NCBI GenBank assembly: GCA_038125665.1
Contig: JAYPEI010000003.1
Coordinates: forward strand, 124,001-188,000
Source of the DNA: CAILUG01 sp038125665
Lineage (GTDB): Bacteria > Pseudomonadota > Gammaproteobacteria > Pseudomonadales > Pseudohongiellaceae
DNA length: 64,000 nucleotides
Reading direction: 5' to 3'
Positions 46,933 to 56,656 of the stretch are shown in pieces. Below the pieces are notes generated by a model that saw only the letters and a program-made list of their open reading frames with translations, had not been told where the DNA came from and ran no database searches. The first letter of the stretch is position 1. Every line of letters starts with the position of its first letter. Both the position numbers and the translations under genes were made by a program.

Positions 46933-47038
46933 ACTTGTTTACTGTTGCCAACTAATTACTTTCACTCAGATTGTGGAAATCGAAACATAAGCCCCAATAC
47001 TATTTATATAATTAACTTTAATAATTTGGGATAAGATA

Positions 47039-48253
47039 ATGGAATGTTTAGAAAATTTTGACAAGCCTCTTGTGTATCCAGTGCGTGGGCTATCCCCTCA
47101 ATGGCGCCCCCTAAGCGCTAACTATTCCAAGGGGGAACAAAATTATCGAACATTAGCAAGAGCCCTGTCTGGTATGCAAAAAGAGGCTATTGTTAGTCGC
47201 CCGAATGGTAGCGGGTGGCGCATGGTCTGTGATGAGGGGCCCTATTTAAATGGCACCGACCTTGCTCCTTTCCCTCTAGGATTTTTTTGTGCTGGCATGG
47301 TCGCTGCTTACATGAGTGAAGTCCTAGAGCTCTTTGAAGAATTCAAACTTCCATGGCGACGTTTAAAGCTAGTTCAAGAGAATCGTTATGCAATGGAAGG
47401 CTCTGCCTTAAAAGGTACCATGATGGGGAGCGCTCTCCCAGTGACTTTACAATTGAGTGTAGATACAACTGCCAGCAGGGCAACTATAGATGAGCTGCTA
47501 CAGTTAGGTTTACTTCGCTCTCCTGTTTATCACTTACTGAATGACTCTCTGAATAACTCTTTTGGCCTAAGTCACAATGGTCAGAATCTACCTGTGAAAA
47601 AATTACTTCAATTCGACAGTGACTCACTGCCTCTGCCAACTTTATTTGCTGAGTTAGCACCAGCACATGCAGATTTTAATCCAAACATCATTGAGAAGAC
47701 ATTTAGCATTGATCGCCAGGAGGGTGTGATTGGTGGCGTTGCTTCATCCTTACAACCCACACAAAAGCGCGAGCTCCATATGCGTGGTACTTGTGTATTA
47801 GATGCTCAGGAAAGTGCACAAATAAAAGATGGTGATAAGCCACTTCAATATATAAATGTACGTCTTTTTCAACCAAGAGGCAGTGAATTCAGCTTTGTCG
47901 CTGAAAGTCTGTACTCCTCGAAGGAACGCGCTCCGACAGGTCTGGATTATCTGAATGCTGGCATTGCTTTTTGTTTTCTCACACAAGCTGGACGTTACGC
48001 AAGTATCTGCAAACAAGACTTAGAGGATTATCGTTTGTTACAAGATTTTAATTATAGCCCTGGGGGCAAGGAAGACCATGGTCGCACATCACCTTTACTG
48101 ACCAAGCTCTGGCTAAACTCATGTGCAAGCGATGAATTCGCGACTCAACTGCTAACTATGTCGGAACAAACTTGCTTCCTGCATGGCGCATGTCGACAAC
48201 AAGTTCCGGTTGAATGCCTCCCACTGAAAAGGGTCATTCCCTATATTCCGTGA
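47039..48253 (+). CDS. OsmC-like protein with two degenerate OsmC domains
   Basis: The 404-residue protein contains two OsmC-type halves. The first half (about 70-190) has FPLGFFCAGMVAAYMSEVLEL, with the first OsmC Cys, but the second Cys position reads RSPVYHLL where CPV is usual. The second half (about 240-395) has YLNAGIAFCFLTQAGRYA and TMSEQTCFLHGAC, each with Cys. This resembles tandem OsmC-family proteins of about 400 residues found in proteobacteria. OsmC proteins reduce organic hydroperoxides with Cys pairs, so redox work is likely, but the missing Cys makes the first half doubtful. It lies upstream of a DUF1993 gene. The assignment rests on motif resemblance. Confidence 0.55.
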   Translation: MECLENFDKPLVYPVRGLSPQWRPLSANYSKGEQNYRTLARALSGMQKEAIVSRPNGSGWRMVCDEGPYLNGTDLAPFPLGFFCAGMVAAYMSEVLELFEEFKLPWRRLKLVQENRYAMEGSALKGTMMGSALPVTLQLSVDTTASRATIDELLQLGLLRSPVYHLLNDSLNNSFGLSHNGQNLPVKKLLQFDSDSLPLPTLFAELAPAHADFNPNIIEKTFSIDRQEGVIGGVASSLQPTQKRELHMRGTCVLDAQESAQIKDGDKPLQYINVRLFQPRGSEFSFVAESLYSSKERAPTGLDYLNAGIAFCFLTQAGRYASICKQDLEDYRLLQDFNYSPGGKEDHGRTSPLLTKLWLNSCASDEFATQLLTMSEQTCFLHGACRQQVPVECLPLKRVIPYIP

Positions 48254-48474
48254 AAAAAAGTTTAGAAGTTTTCTGAGGTCAATGTCCTGTCGCCAACGAA
48301 AGATCAGTGCGCTCTTTTTTGGGGTATTATCAAGAGGATTCATAATCTCAAATTTAAATTATTTAAAAGCTATAGCATAAGCGCCCTAGAGTTAATAGAA
48401 TGCCTGACCGCTTTATGCAATACAGTTTACCAGCGGCACAAGTGTTAACTAGTCAACTTCGATGAGGTAAATCT

Positions 48475-48969
48475 ATGACCATGTATGAAAGCTCTGTTCC
48501 TGTGCTCGTGCGTGCGCTTTCTAATTTGAAACACATCTTAGAAATCGGACAGAGTCATGCGGCTGATAAGAAAATTGATGAGTCCATCTTTACGGCAGCC
48601 CGCTTATTTCCTGATATGTTGCCATTGACTAAGCAGGTACAAATTGCTTGTGATGTCGCCAAAGGTTGTGGAGGTCGTCTAGCAGGGATTGAACTACCCA
48701 AATACGAGGATAACGAAATCTCTTTTGACGAACTGAAAGCACGTGTAGAGAAGACAATCAAATTTCTCCAAGAGATTTCACCAGAGAGTATCAATGGGCA
48801 GGAAGAAAAGTCCATCACTATCAAAGCAGGACCTAATGAGCTCACCTTCGTGGGGACACAATTCCTAAATGAATGGGTGATGCCAAACGTTTATTTCCAT
48901 ATAACTACCACTTACAACCTCCTTCGAAAGAGTGGAGTTGCCGTGGGTAAACGAGATTTCCTTGGTTAA
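48475..48969 (+). CDS. DUF1993 family protein
   Basis: The 164-residue protein opens MYESSVPVLVRALSNLKHILEIGQSHA and ends FHITTTYNLLRKSGVAVGKRDFLG, both strongly conserved in DUF1993. The family is helical and related to DinB-like four-helix bundles, with no proven function. A GATGAGGT purine-rich site precedes ATG 48475. Its stop is 9 nt from the convergent fpr stop. I make no claim beyond the family. Confidence 0.87.
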   Translation: MTMYESSVPVLVRALSNLKHILEIGQSHAADKKIDESIFTAARLFPDMLPLTKQVQIACDVAKGCGGRLAGIELPKYEDNEISFDELKARVEKTIKFLQEISPESINGQEEKSITIKAGPNELTFVGTQFLNEWVMPNVYFHITTTYNLLRKSGVAVGKRDFLG

Positions 48970-48978
48970 GGATTACTC

Positions 48979-49752
48979 TTACTCAACAAATGCTCGTTCA
49001 ACAACATAATGACCTAGATTTCCACCTCGTGATTCATAGAAGCCAAATTTTTGGAGGATGTTACAAACATCCTTCAGCATTGAAGGTGAGCCACAAAGCA
49101 TGAAGCGGTCATTCTCTTGAGACAAAGCAGGCAAGTCCAGATCTTTCTGTATTTTGCCTGCTAAGAGCAAATCTGTGATACGCCCGTTATAAGTGTAGGG
49201 TTCGCGAGTTACTGTAGGGTAATAAAGCAACTTATTGGATACATATTCTCCTAAAAACTCATGCTCAGGTAGCTCCTTACTAATATAGTCTTGATAGGCC
49301 AATTCACTAATAAACCGAGTTCCATGAACTAGGATCACTTTGTCGTAAAGATCATAGATTTCAGGATCTTTGATAATACTCATGAATGGCGCTAAGCCTG
49401 TGCCCGTTCCTAATAAATATAGGTGCCTACCCGGTAATAAATTCTCTACCACAAGGGTTCCCGTAGGTTTCGCCCCTACCAATACTTTGTCTCCAACTTG
49501 AAGGTGTTGAAGACGAGAAGTCAGAGCCCCTTCTTGGACTTTAATTGAAAAAAACTCTAGCTCCTCCTCGTGATTTGCTGACACCATGGAATAAGCCCTA
49601 ACTAGAGGTTTTTCGTTAATCTCCAAGCCAATCATTGTGAAAAAGCCGTTCTTGAAGCGAAAGCTAGGATCTCTTGTAGTTGTAAAGCTAAAAAGGGTGT
49701 CATTCCAGTGACGAACGCTGGTGACTGTTTCATGTTGATATTTGCTACTCAT
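48979..49752 (-). CDS. fpr: Ferredoxin/flavodoxin-NADP reductase
   Basis: The 257-residue FAD protein has RAYSMVSA near residue 53 (FAD-binding RxYS) and HLYLLGTGTGLAPFMSII near 110-127 (NADPH site). CGSPSMLKDVCNILQKFGF near 220 is also conserved, and the C-terminus is VERAFVE. It transfers electrons between NADPH and ferredoxin or flavodoxin and is a known oxidative-stress gene. It is divergently transcribed from a LysR-type regulator 117 nt away, the same arrangement as fpr and finR in Pseudomonas, where the regulator controls fpr. The AAGG-bearing leader agrees with ATG 49752. Confidence 0.95.
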   Translation of the reverse strand: MSSKYQHETVTSVRHWNDTLFSFTTTRDPSFRFKNGFFTMIGLEINEKPLVRAYSMVSANHEEELEFFSIKVQEGALTSRLQHLQVGDKVLVGAKPTGTLVVENLLPGRHLYLLGTGTGLAPFMSIIKDPEIYDLYDKVILVHGTRFISELAYQDYISKELPEHEFLGEYVSNKLLYYPTVTREPYTYNGRITDLLLAGKIQKDLDLPALSQENDRFMLCGSPSMLKDVCNILQKFGFYESRGGNLGHYVVERAFVE

Positions 49753-49869
49753 GTGACTGCCTTTTAAATCTTGTTAGCTGACCTTAACTTCTGACGATGA
49801 GAAGTTTACACCCAATATCCTATATATGTATAATCGTTAATGTCACTAATGATATACGAATAAAACGAT

Positions 49870-50772
49870 ATGAGATTCTCTCTCAGACAACTTCAGGTTT
49901 TTGTTACCACAGCCAAGTACGAAAATATTTCAAAAGCCGCCCAACACTTATCCATGTCACAATCTGCTGCTAGTGACTCCTTGCGGGAACTTGAAGCTCT
50001 GTACAACACTCAACTATTTGATCGAGTGGGAAAGAGATTACAGTTAAATGAGACTGGTCAGGATCTACTGCCTCATGCTGAAGAATTAATGACACGAGCC
50101 AGGGAACTTGAGCAAAACATCACATCACAGGTTCAAAGTGGTTCCCTAAAAATAGGTGCGACGCAGACTGTAGCAACAACTCTTGCCTTACCACTTATAA
50201 GTAACTTTCAAAAGCAATACCCAAAGAGTCAACTCACACTAGAGATCGGCAATACGCTGAGTATAAGCATGAAAGTGGCTAATTTCGAATTAGATGTTGC
50301 ATTAATCGAAGGTGAAATTAATAACCCACAATTAAACATCGTGCCTTGGGTTGCTGATGAACTCCAAGTATTTTGCCATCCTGAACATCCCCTTTCAAAT
50401 CAGCACAATTTAAAAGAGCAAAATCTTCTGGAGTACAATTGGATACTAAGAGAGCCGGGCTCTGGTACTAGACAGACTTTTGATCGAGTCATGCATGATA
50501 TGTTGCCACAGTTAACAATAGCACTGGAGCTTCAACAAAACGAGGCTGTTCTAACAGCAGTAAAAGAAAATCTTGGCTTAGGCTGTCTATCCAGACTGTG
50601 TCTCACTCAAGCGGTAACACTAGGTGAAATCTGTCTACTACCAGTGGCTAGAAGACGGTTTCAACGTAACTTTTATCTGATCACTCATAAGAATAAGTAT
50701 CAATCGTTAGCTATGAAACAATGGCTGGCACTTGTGAAATCCTCAGAAACAGAAATAAATCCGGCAAGCTAG
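49870..50772 (+). CDS. finR: LysR-type transcriptional regulator, FinR-like
   Basis: The 300-residue LysR protein has an N-terminal winged helix (about 1-62; NISKAAQHLSMSQSAASDSL) and a C-terminal substrate-binding domain like CysB (about 90-295; LKIGATQTVATTLALPLI). It is divergent from fpr, the FinR-fpr arrangement of Pseudomonas putida, where FinR activates fpr under superoxide stress. The gene symbol is assigned on synteny as well as sequence and should be taken as provisional. The 117-nt divergent region should contain its binding site. Confidence 0.8.
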   Translation: MRFSLRQLQVFVTTAKYENISKAAQHLSMSQSAASDSLRELEALYNTQLFDRVGKRLQLNETGQDLLPHAEELMTRARELEQNITSQVQSGSLKIGATQTVATTLALPLISNFQKQYPKSQLTLEIGNTLSISMKVANFELDVALIEGEINNPQLNIVPWVADELQVFCHPEHPLSNQHNLKEQNLLEYNWILREPGSGTRQTFDRVMHDMLPQLTIALELQQNEAVLTAVKENLGLGCLSRLCLTQAVTLGEICLLPVARRRFQRNFYLITHKNKYQSLAMKQWLALVKSSETEINPAS

Positions 50773-51415
50773 TTATCTTTAGCATAAAAAATAGGACTCT
50801 TACTTTTTACTCAAAGAGAAAGTTAATTGTCGTCATAACGAGCGACTACTCTTCAAAGACAAAGCCGTTTTAATGATAGTTAGTAGCAATTCAGATCTAG
50901 AGGCAACTAAAATCTTGCAGCCATTAATGCTAAATGAGTGTCTTGTACTACAGTCACTGATTTAAAGCGGATCCCGATCTTCTTTAAAAGTCGCCCTAAA
51001 CTAAAAAAAATTATTCAATCTCAGACAACTGCTATAATGGTAATGACAAAGGACTAACAGAGGTCTGCTATACGCATCGGGCTTAATGTGAGCACTTCCA
51101 ACTACCCTTATCAGATTTTTTTATTCAAATTGCACTGACTCCTGATTCATAGACTCTCGAGGATCACATCATCTTTATCAAGATCAGAAGATTTATGGGA
51201 AAGATGAACCCACCAACATCCCAAGACTCTTAACTCAAAGTGATGTCACTGATACATCGTATGGCAGATTATTAATGATATGGGTTCTGGAGCTAGCGTT
51301 GCATAAGAACCTTTTGAGTAGCTATTGTCCGCAGAGACTCCTTCCAGTGTAGATAAACTACCAAATCATCTGGGTCGATAAGAAACTGAAACAAAGAAGA
51401 GTTCGTAATTAGACT
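50773..51415. other. 643-nt intergenic region, no gene seen
   Basis: No ORF with a recognisable product, no tRNA and no clear terminator is visible between finR and the split photolyase. The base composition is not obviously unlike the neighbours. It may hold the photolyase promoter or decayed coding sequence; I see nothing else to annotate. Confidence 0.5.
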
Positions 51416-52931
51416 ATGAAATCTAAAGTATTGTTACAGTTCCCTCATCAACTTTTTGACTTATCAAAGTTTAAGGGACTTCAGACTCAAGTTAAAGAAG
51501 TGGTTCTTATTGAAGAACCACTTCTTTTTACACATTATGCTTTTCATCGTAAAAAACTTATGGTGCAAAGAGCAAGCATGAAAGCTTATGCTGCAGAATT
51601 GGTTGCGCAAAACTTCACCGTACGCTATATAGANNNNNNNNNNGCCAGATACTGATCTTTATCTGCAAGATCTGTTGGAAGAAATCTCTGATGAAGGTAT
51701 AACAATTATTTGTTGTTTTGATGTCTGTGATAACTGGCTTGAGAAGAAGATCACTATGGCTGCTCATCAAAGCAAATTAAAAGTAGAATGGCTACAAAAT
51801 TCTGCGTTTTTGTTATCTAAAGAGCAACTGTCACAACACTTCAACATAAATCGTAAAAAATACTTGCATAATACTTTTTATACTAAGCAGCGTCAGAATT
51901 TTAATATCTTGCTAGACGAAACTGGAAAACCGCTAGGAGGAAAATGGAGTTTCGACAATGAGAACAGAAATACCTTTCCACGCCGAGCTAAGGCCCCTTC
52001 AGTTCTTAGTCTGGCAAAAAACTCTTATGAAGAAGATGCGGTACAGTGGGTAGATAAAAAGTTTCCAAACAACCCTGGCTCTACAGAGGGAGGGCTTTTG
52101 CGATATCCAATAACTCGAAAAGAAGCTGAAATATGGCTACAAAACTTTCTTGAAGAACGCTTTTGTGGTTTTGGCACTTATGAGGATGCTATTGTTTCGC
52201 AAGAATTCCTACTTCATCACAGTCTATTAAGTCCTCTTTTAAATTGTGGCCTGTTAACCCCTGAACTGGTCATTAGCAGTGCAATAAATTATGCATTTGC
52301 ACATAAAATACCTCTCAATGATGTAGAAGGTTTTGTCCGTCAGATTATAGGATGGCGAGAATTTATAAGAGGTTTGTATATCTTTCATGGCACACAACAG
52401 AGAACAGGTAATTATTTTAATTTCACTTATGAGCTTCCAGCTACCTTCTACACTGGTACTACAGGTATCCTACCTGTAGATGATGTCATCAAAAAAGTTA
52501 TCTCTGAGGCATATTGCCACCATATAGAGCGATTGATGATCCTGGGCTGTTTTATGTTGCTAACTGAGTGTCATCCCCATGGTGTATACCAATGGTTCAT
52601 GGAGCATTTCATTGATGCCTATGATTGGGTTATGGTTCCAAACGTATACGGCATGAGTCAATTTGCCGACGGAGGACTCATGGCAACCAAACCTTACATT
52701 TGCGCAAGTAATTATGTGCTAAAAATGAGTAACTATCAAAAGGGGGATTGGTGTGAAATTTGGGATGCATTATTTTGGCGTTTTTTAGCTCGTCACAAAG
52801 ACAAAATGAAAAACAAACCTAGACTTAGTTTATTACTTGGGCAGTTTAATAGAAAGCCTCAGTCTGACCGACAACAACAACTAAATCTGGCAGAAGATTT
52901 TCTTCAAAGATTTCATAACCAACGAAACTAG
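51416..52931 (+). CDS. Iron-sulfur bacterial photolyase/cryptochrome (FeS-BCP), split by an assembly gap
   Basis: The N-terminal part (51416-51633, KVLLQFPHQLFDLSKFKGLQ) is the Rossmann antenna domain of the cryptochrome/photolyase-related family. After the 10-N gap the frame is open from 51645 (PDTDLYLQDLLEEISDEG) to 52931. It includes EGFVRQIIGWREFIRGLYIF, CHHIERLMILGCFMLLTECHPHGVYQWFMEHFIDAYDWVMVPN and KPYICASNYVLKMS...GDWCEIWDALFWRF. Cys residues near the C-terminus fit the 4Fe-4S site of this branch, which repairs (6-4) photoproducts in Agrobacterium PhrB. The two parts are in different frames across the N run, so the true gap length must differ from 10. I treat this as one intact gene. 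Confidence 0.85.
51634..51643. other. Assembly gap (10 N)
   Basis: Ten N interrupt the photolyase gene. The coding frames before and after are offset, so the gap length is a placeholder rather than a measured distance. Confidence 0.98.
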
Positions 52932-53086
52932 GTTCTTGCGCCAAATTGCATTCTCAGGCAACTTTGCTGACATAATGAAGCCAACGAGAATCTTCAGAGT
53001 AGACGACTATTAATACGAAATCTGCAGTATTGATTTGGCTAAATATTCTCCATATTTCTACTTCAAACTCGCCATAGACACTAGTG

Positions 53087-53968
53087 ATGATCAATTTCGA
53101 TTCTACAGCTTACAAGCTTCCTCCGCTCAATAAGAAAGAACTGGAGAGCTATTTTAATCGACTAAAAATTTCAACTAACCACTTAGAGGGTATTGAATGT
53201 AATTTTCCGACGCTACAACGGCTTCATTTTCTACACCCACAATCTATTCCCTTTGAAAATCTCGACTCCTACTGTGATCAGGTACCCAGTTTAAATCCAA
53301 CTGATGTTTTTAATAAATTGGTAGTTAACGCCAGAGGAGGTTACTGTTTCGAGCATAACCAACTTTTTGCCCGTGTTTTAAAATCTCTAGGGTTCCAGGT
53401 GCAAGGTTTAAGAGCTAGAGTCCTCTGGCAACAACCGGAGGATTGCATTCCACCCAAGACACATCAGGCTTTATTAGTAAGGTCTCCGAGACAAAACGAT
53501 GAGTTTTATTTAGTAGATGTTGGATTTGGCGGGCTCACCATGACTGCCCCTATCCTCTTGAACGAGACTAATGCTCAGCAAACTCCAAATGAACTCTTAC
53601 GGATTTCTCCCACTGTCAACAGTAAAGATCCTAATAAATTTCTCCTCTGTGCACGTATAAATCAAAATTGGCAACCCATTTATAGTTTTTCTCTAGATGC
53701 TTCGAGTACCAGTGATTATGTCCAAGCTAATTGTTACGTTGCTACTTGGCCTCAATCGCGCTTCGTGAACCATATCATCGTTTCACGTGTTATGAAGAAA
53801 AAACGCTATGCTTTACTGGATAAAAAATTAAAAATCTATCAAGATGGTATGTTAGAGCATACTGAAATCTTTGCTAATGCTGATGCCCTTTGCCAGTGTC
53901 TGCAAGATATTTTTGGAATCGATCTAAGAACCAGACTTTCTCTGAAAGAAACTAGCTTAACGACTTGA
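53087..53968 (+). CDS. nat: Arylamine N-acetyltransferase
   Basis: This cysteine transferase has the catalytic triad visible: Cys87 in RGGYCFEHNQLF, His126 in KTHQALLV and Asp144 in LVDVGFGG. The N-terminal LQRLHFLHPQSIPFENLD block is conserved. At about 293 residues it has the usual length. It transfers acetyl groups from acetyl-CoA to arylamines or arylhydrazines, or acts on a related amine. I prefer ATG 53087 to the GTG at 53084 one codon before it. It is monocistronic. No polyketide or ansamycin genes are beside it. Confidence 0.92.
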   Translation: MINFDSTAYKLPPLNKKELESYFNRLKISTNHLEGIECNFPTLQRLHFLHPQSIPFENLDSYCDQVPSLNPTDVFNKLVVNARGGYCFEHNQLFARVLKSLGFQVQGLRARVLWQQPEDCIPPKTHQALLVRSPRQNDEFYLVDVGFGGLTMTAPILLNETNAQQTPNELLRISPTVNSKDPNKFLLCARINQNWQPIYSFSLDASSTSDYVQANCYVATWPQSRFVNHIIVSRVMKKKRYALLDKKLKIYQDGMLEHTEIFANADALCQCLQDIFGIDLRTRLSLKETSLTT

Positions 53969-54077
53969 ATCATACAGATCGCTTGAATTTAGTGTTAGGA
54001 AATTAGCCGACCGTGCAATGTCGATAGGAAGGTACCTATAAATGGAATTAACAAATAACTAGAAGAGAACTACAGTC

Positions 54078-54818
54078 ATGACTCATAACAGGCCACAGCT
54101 TGTGCCAAAATTAAAGTACTACGATTTGCTAATGGCAGCTTTTGTCACTGTTCTGCTTTGTTCTAACCTTATTGCGCCAGCTAAAGTAGGTTATGTGAAC
54201 CTACCTGACTGGTTTGGTTTTGGGGAAGGTCTTAGCTTCGGTTCTGGAAACCTTTTTTTTCCTCTAGGCTACATTTTTGGAGATATCCTGACTGAAGTTT
54301 ATGGTTACGCTCGTGCACGCAAAGTCATTTGGGCAGGTTTTTGTGCAATTATTTTTGCTTCGATAATGGCTTGGATTATTGTTCATTTGCCAGTCTCACC
54401 TGATGAGCCCTTTAATGCTGTGGTACAGCCTGCTGCAGAAGCTATATTTGGTAATACATGGCGAATAGTATTAGGCTCAATAGTAGCTTTTTGGGTCGGA
54501 GACTTCGCTAACTCTTACGTAATGGCACGCATGAAACTGTGGACGCAAGGTAAATGGCTTTGGAGTCGAACCATTGGCTCCACTTTGGTAGGCCAGGGTT
54601 TAGACAGCTTAATTTTCTACCCTATAGCCTTCGGTGGACTATGGACCTTCAACACGATTCTAGCAGTCATAGTATTTAATTGGATTTTTAAGGTGGCCGT
54701 AGAGGTGCTGATGACTCCTGTCACTTATATTGTCGTTGATGCTATTAAGAAAGCAGAGGGAGTAGATTACTATGACATTGGCACTGATTTCACACCTTTC
54801 TCTTTGGAGATTCAATGA
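54078..54818 (+). CDS. yhhQ: Queuosine precursor transporter (YhhQ/QPTR family)
   Basis: The 246-residue membrane protein has six or so helices. KLKYYDLLMAAFVTVLLCSNLIAPAKVGYV begins the VUT/QPTR family pattern. GYIFGDILTEVYGYARARKVIW and FWVGDFANSYVMARMK (conserved Asp residues) follow, with RTIGSTLVGQGLDSLIFYPIAF near residue 166. YhhQ imports preQ0 or preQ1 for queuosine tRNA modification. No other queuosine gene lies in the window. It is monocistronic, convergent with the lactate permease. Confidence 0.92.
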   Translation: MTHNRPQLVPKLKYYDLLMAAFVTVLLCSNLIAPAKVGYVNLPDWFGFGEGLSFGSGNLFFPLGYIFGDILTEVYGYARARKVIWAGFCAIIFASIMAWIIVHLPVSPDEPFNAVVQPAAEAIFGNTWRIVLGSIVAFWVGDFANSYVMARMKLWTQGKWLWSRTIGSTLVGQGLDSLIFYPIAFGGLWTFNTILAVIVFNWIFKVAVEVLMTPVTYIVVDAIKKAEGVDYYDIGTDFTPFSLEIQ

Positions 54819-54914
54819 CCTTGCCAGAAAATTAACCCATGTGATCTGCCCCTTTAAAGTGAGGCAGATCATACACTAGGCAATCAATACTTTTATTCAA
54901 GCTGAATATCTCTC

Positions 54915-56525
54915 TTAAAAACTATAGGCGTAAACCATAGACAACATTCCGAGTACGCTGGCAAGAAAAATACTGTGCTTGAATGTGAATCTCATCAATT
55001 CACTTTCCTGCGCTCTAGCCATGCCAGTAGCTGCCACGGCTACGGCTAATGACTGCAAGGAAATCATCTTACCCATCACCCCGCCAGCTGAGTTGGCGGC
55101 GGCCATCATGGCAGGATCTAAGCCCAACTGGTTGGCTGTAATAACCTGCAAATTACCAAACAATGCATTGGCAGAGGTATCAGAGCCTGTAAGGAATACA
55201 CCTAACCAACCAAGTAAGGCACTAAAGAATGGGAAGAGTGCTCCAGTTGCTGCGAAAGCCATACCCAGAGTCACTATCGCTCCGGAGTAATTCATCAGGA
55301 GTGCTAAACCTACCACAGAACCAATGGTGAGCAAGGAAAATGCCATCTGTTGTAATACCGAACCCAACAAGCGGAAATATTGACCTAGTGGCATACGCAG
55401 AATAAGAGCTGCAACGAAACCGGCGAGCGCACAGGCAGTACCAGCAGCAGCTAACCAGTCAAATTTGTAAATCGCAGCATAAGGACGAGCTTCAGACACA
55501 ACTGGCGCACTCTGAATAACTAAATCATGTAAGCCCGGCCAAGCGAAACTGACAGTAGCATTACCCAGTAGCTCTTTTCCTTGCGGGCTGCCCCAAACCA
55601 AAACAAAAATAACAAGTAGGATGTATGGTGACCAAGCTTTAAGCGTCTCACCTGTAGAATGCTCTCTCACTGTGAGAGACGCGATCTGATCTCCAGCCAA
55701 GACAAATTGATCATTGGGTTGCCAAACCTTAAATAGACCAACCAAACCAAGAATCGCCGCCATCGCAGCTAAAATATCCGTCAATTGGGGGCCTATATAA
55801 TTAGACACAAGGAATTGTACTGAAGCAAAACAACCGCCACAAACCAACGCGGCTGGAATGACCCCACGAAGTGCCTTTACTCCCCCCATTACCATCACAA
55901 GATAAGCAGGTATAAATATTGAAATTGGTGCGCACAACCTTCCAACCCAAGCACTTAGTGTGAGCTCATCAAGACCCGTAATGCTTGCTAATGTCACCAC
56001 AGGGATACCAATCGAACCAAAGGCAACAGGTGCTGTATTAGCAAGTAGACAAATACCTGCTGCGAAGAAGGGTGAAAAACCAAGACCAGCAAGCATTGCC
56101 GCCGCAACTGCCACTGGCGTTCCAAAGCCAGATGCACCCTCAATAAAAGCACCGAAAGCGAAAGCGATCAGCATTGCTTGTAAACGTCGATCAGCTGTGA
56201 GTCCACCTATGGAATCCTTGATAATTTCAAAACGTCCAGTATCAAGTGTTACTCGGTACATTACAATTGCCCAATAAACAATCCAACCGATTGGGAAAAG
56301 TCCTTGAGCGGCTCCGTAAGCAGTCGCGTTCAGGGCAAGATTCATCGGCATTTTGAAAAATAAGATTGAAATAGCAAGTGCAGTGGCAAGCCCAGAAACT
56401 GCAGCAACCCAAGCGGGTTTTTTTAAAATGCCAATTAACGTAAGTAACACAAAAATCGGAATGGCGGCTAAAGTTGCTGATAAAGCTAGACTATCCGCAA
56501 TTGGCATGTAGTTCTGTTGCCACAT
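54915..56525 (-). CDS. lldP: L-lactate permease family transporter (LctP/GlcA)
   Basis: This membrane protein has about a dozen hydrophobic helices. Conserved blocks include FAFGAFIEGASGFGTPVAVAAAMLAGLGF near residue 125 and LGVFLTGSDTSANALFGNLQ near 455-475. These identify the lactate/glycolate permease family. I choose ATG 56525 (MWQQNYMPIADSLALS), which has AAAGGGGA ahead of it; a longer frame begins at 56606. It is divergent from the secreted NTF2-like gene. Lactate dehydrogenase genes are not adjacent, so the actual substrate could be lactate or glycolate. Confidence 0.92.
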   Translation of the reverse strand: MWQQNYMPIADSLALSATLAAIPIFVLLTLIGILKKPAWVAAVSGLATALAISILFFKMPMNLALNATAYGAAQGLFPIGWIVYWAIVMYRVTLDTGRFEIIKDSIGGLTADRRLQAMLIAFAFGAFIEGASGFGTPVAVAAAMLAGLGFSPFFAAGICLLANTAPVAFGSIGIPVVTLASITGLDELTLSAWVGRLCAPISIFIPAYLVMVMGGVKALRGVIPAALVCGGCFASVQFLVSNYIGPQLTDILAAMAAILGLVGLFKVWQPNDQFVLAGDQIASLTVREHSTGETLKAWSPYILLVIFVLVWGSPQGKELLGNATVSFAWPGLHDLVIQSAPVVSEARPYAAIYKFDWLAAAGTACALAGFVAALILRMPLGQYFRLLGSVLQQMAFSLLTIGSVVGLALLMNYSGAIVTLGMAFAATGALFPFFSALLGWLGVFLTGSDTSANALFGNLQVITANQLGLDPAMMAAANSAGGVMGKMISLQSLAVAVAATGMARAQESELMRFTFKHSIFLASVLGMLSMVYAYSF

Positions 56526-56656
56526 GATATGATCCCCTTTGAACACTTGTTTATAATATAAAGTTGGTATTACATAGTCTCCTAGCACGATTAGCAACAA
56601 GAACAACTAAAAAATATCCCGGAATAAACTCTCAGGATCTCCATTGAGGTAAGAAT

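Noticed and set aside
48152..48343. 63-codon reading frame on the minus strand beside the OsmC-like gene
   Set aside because: It overlaps the 3' end of the OsmC-like gene antisense, shows no ribosome site and no recognised family.
50773..51415. Possible decayed gene or small RNA
   Set aside because: No coherent protein similarity across frames and no terminator hairpin, so I describe it only as empty.
51634..51643. Frameshift in the photolyase
   Set aside because: The change of frame coincides with an N run whose length is arbitrary; both parts carry family motifs.
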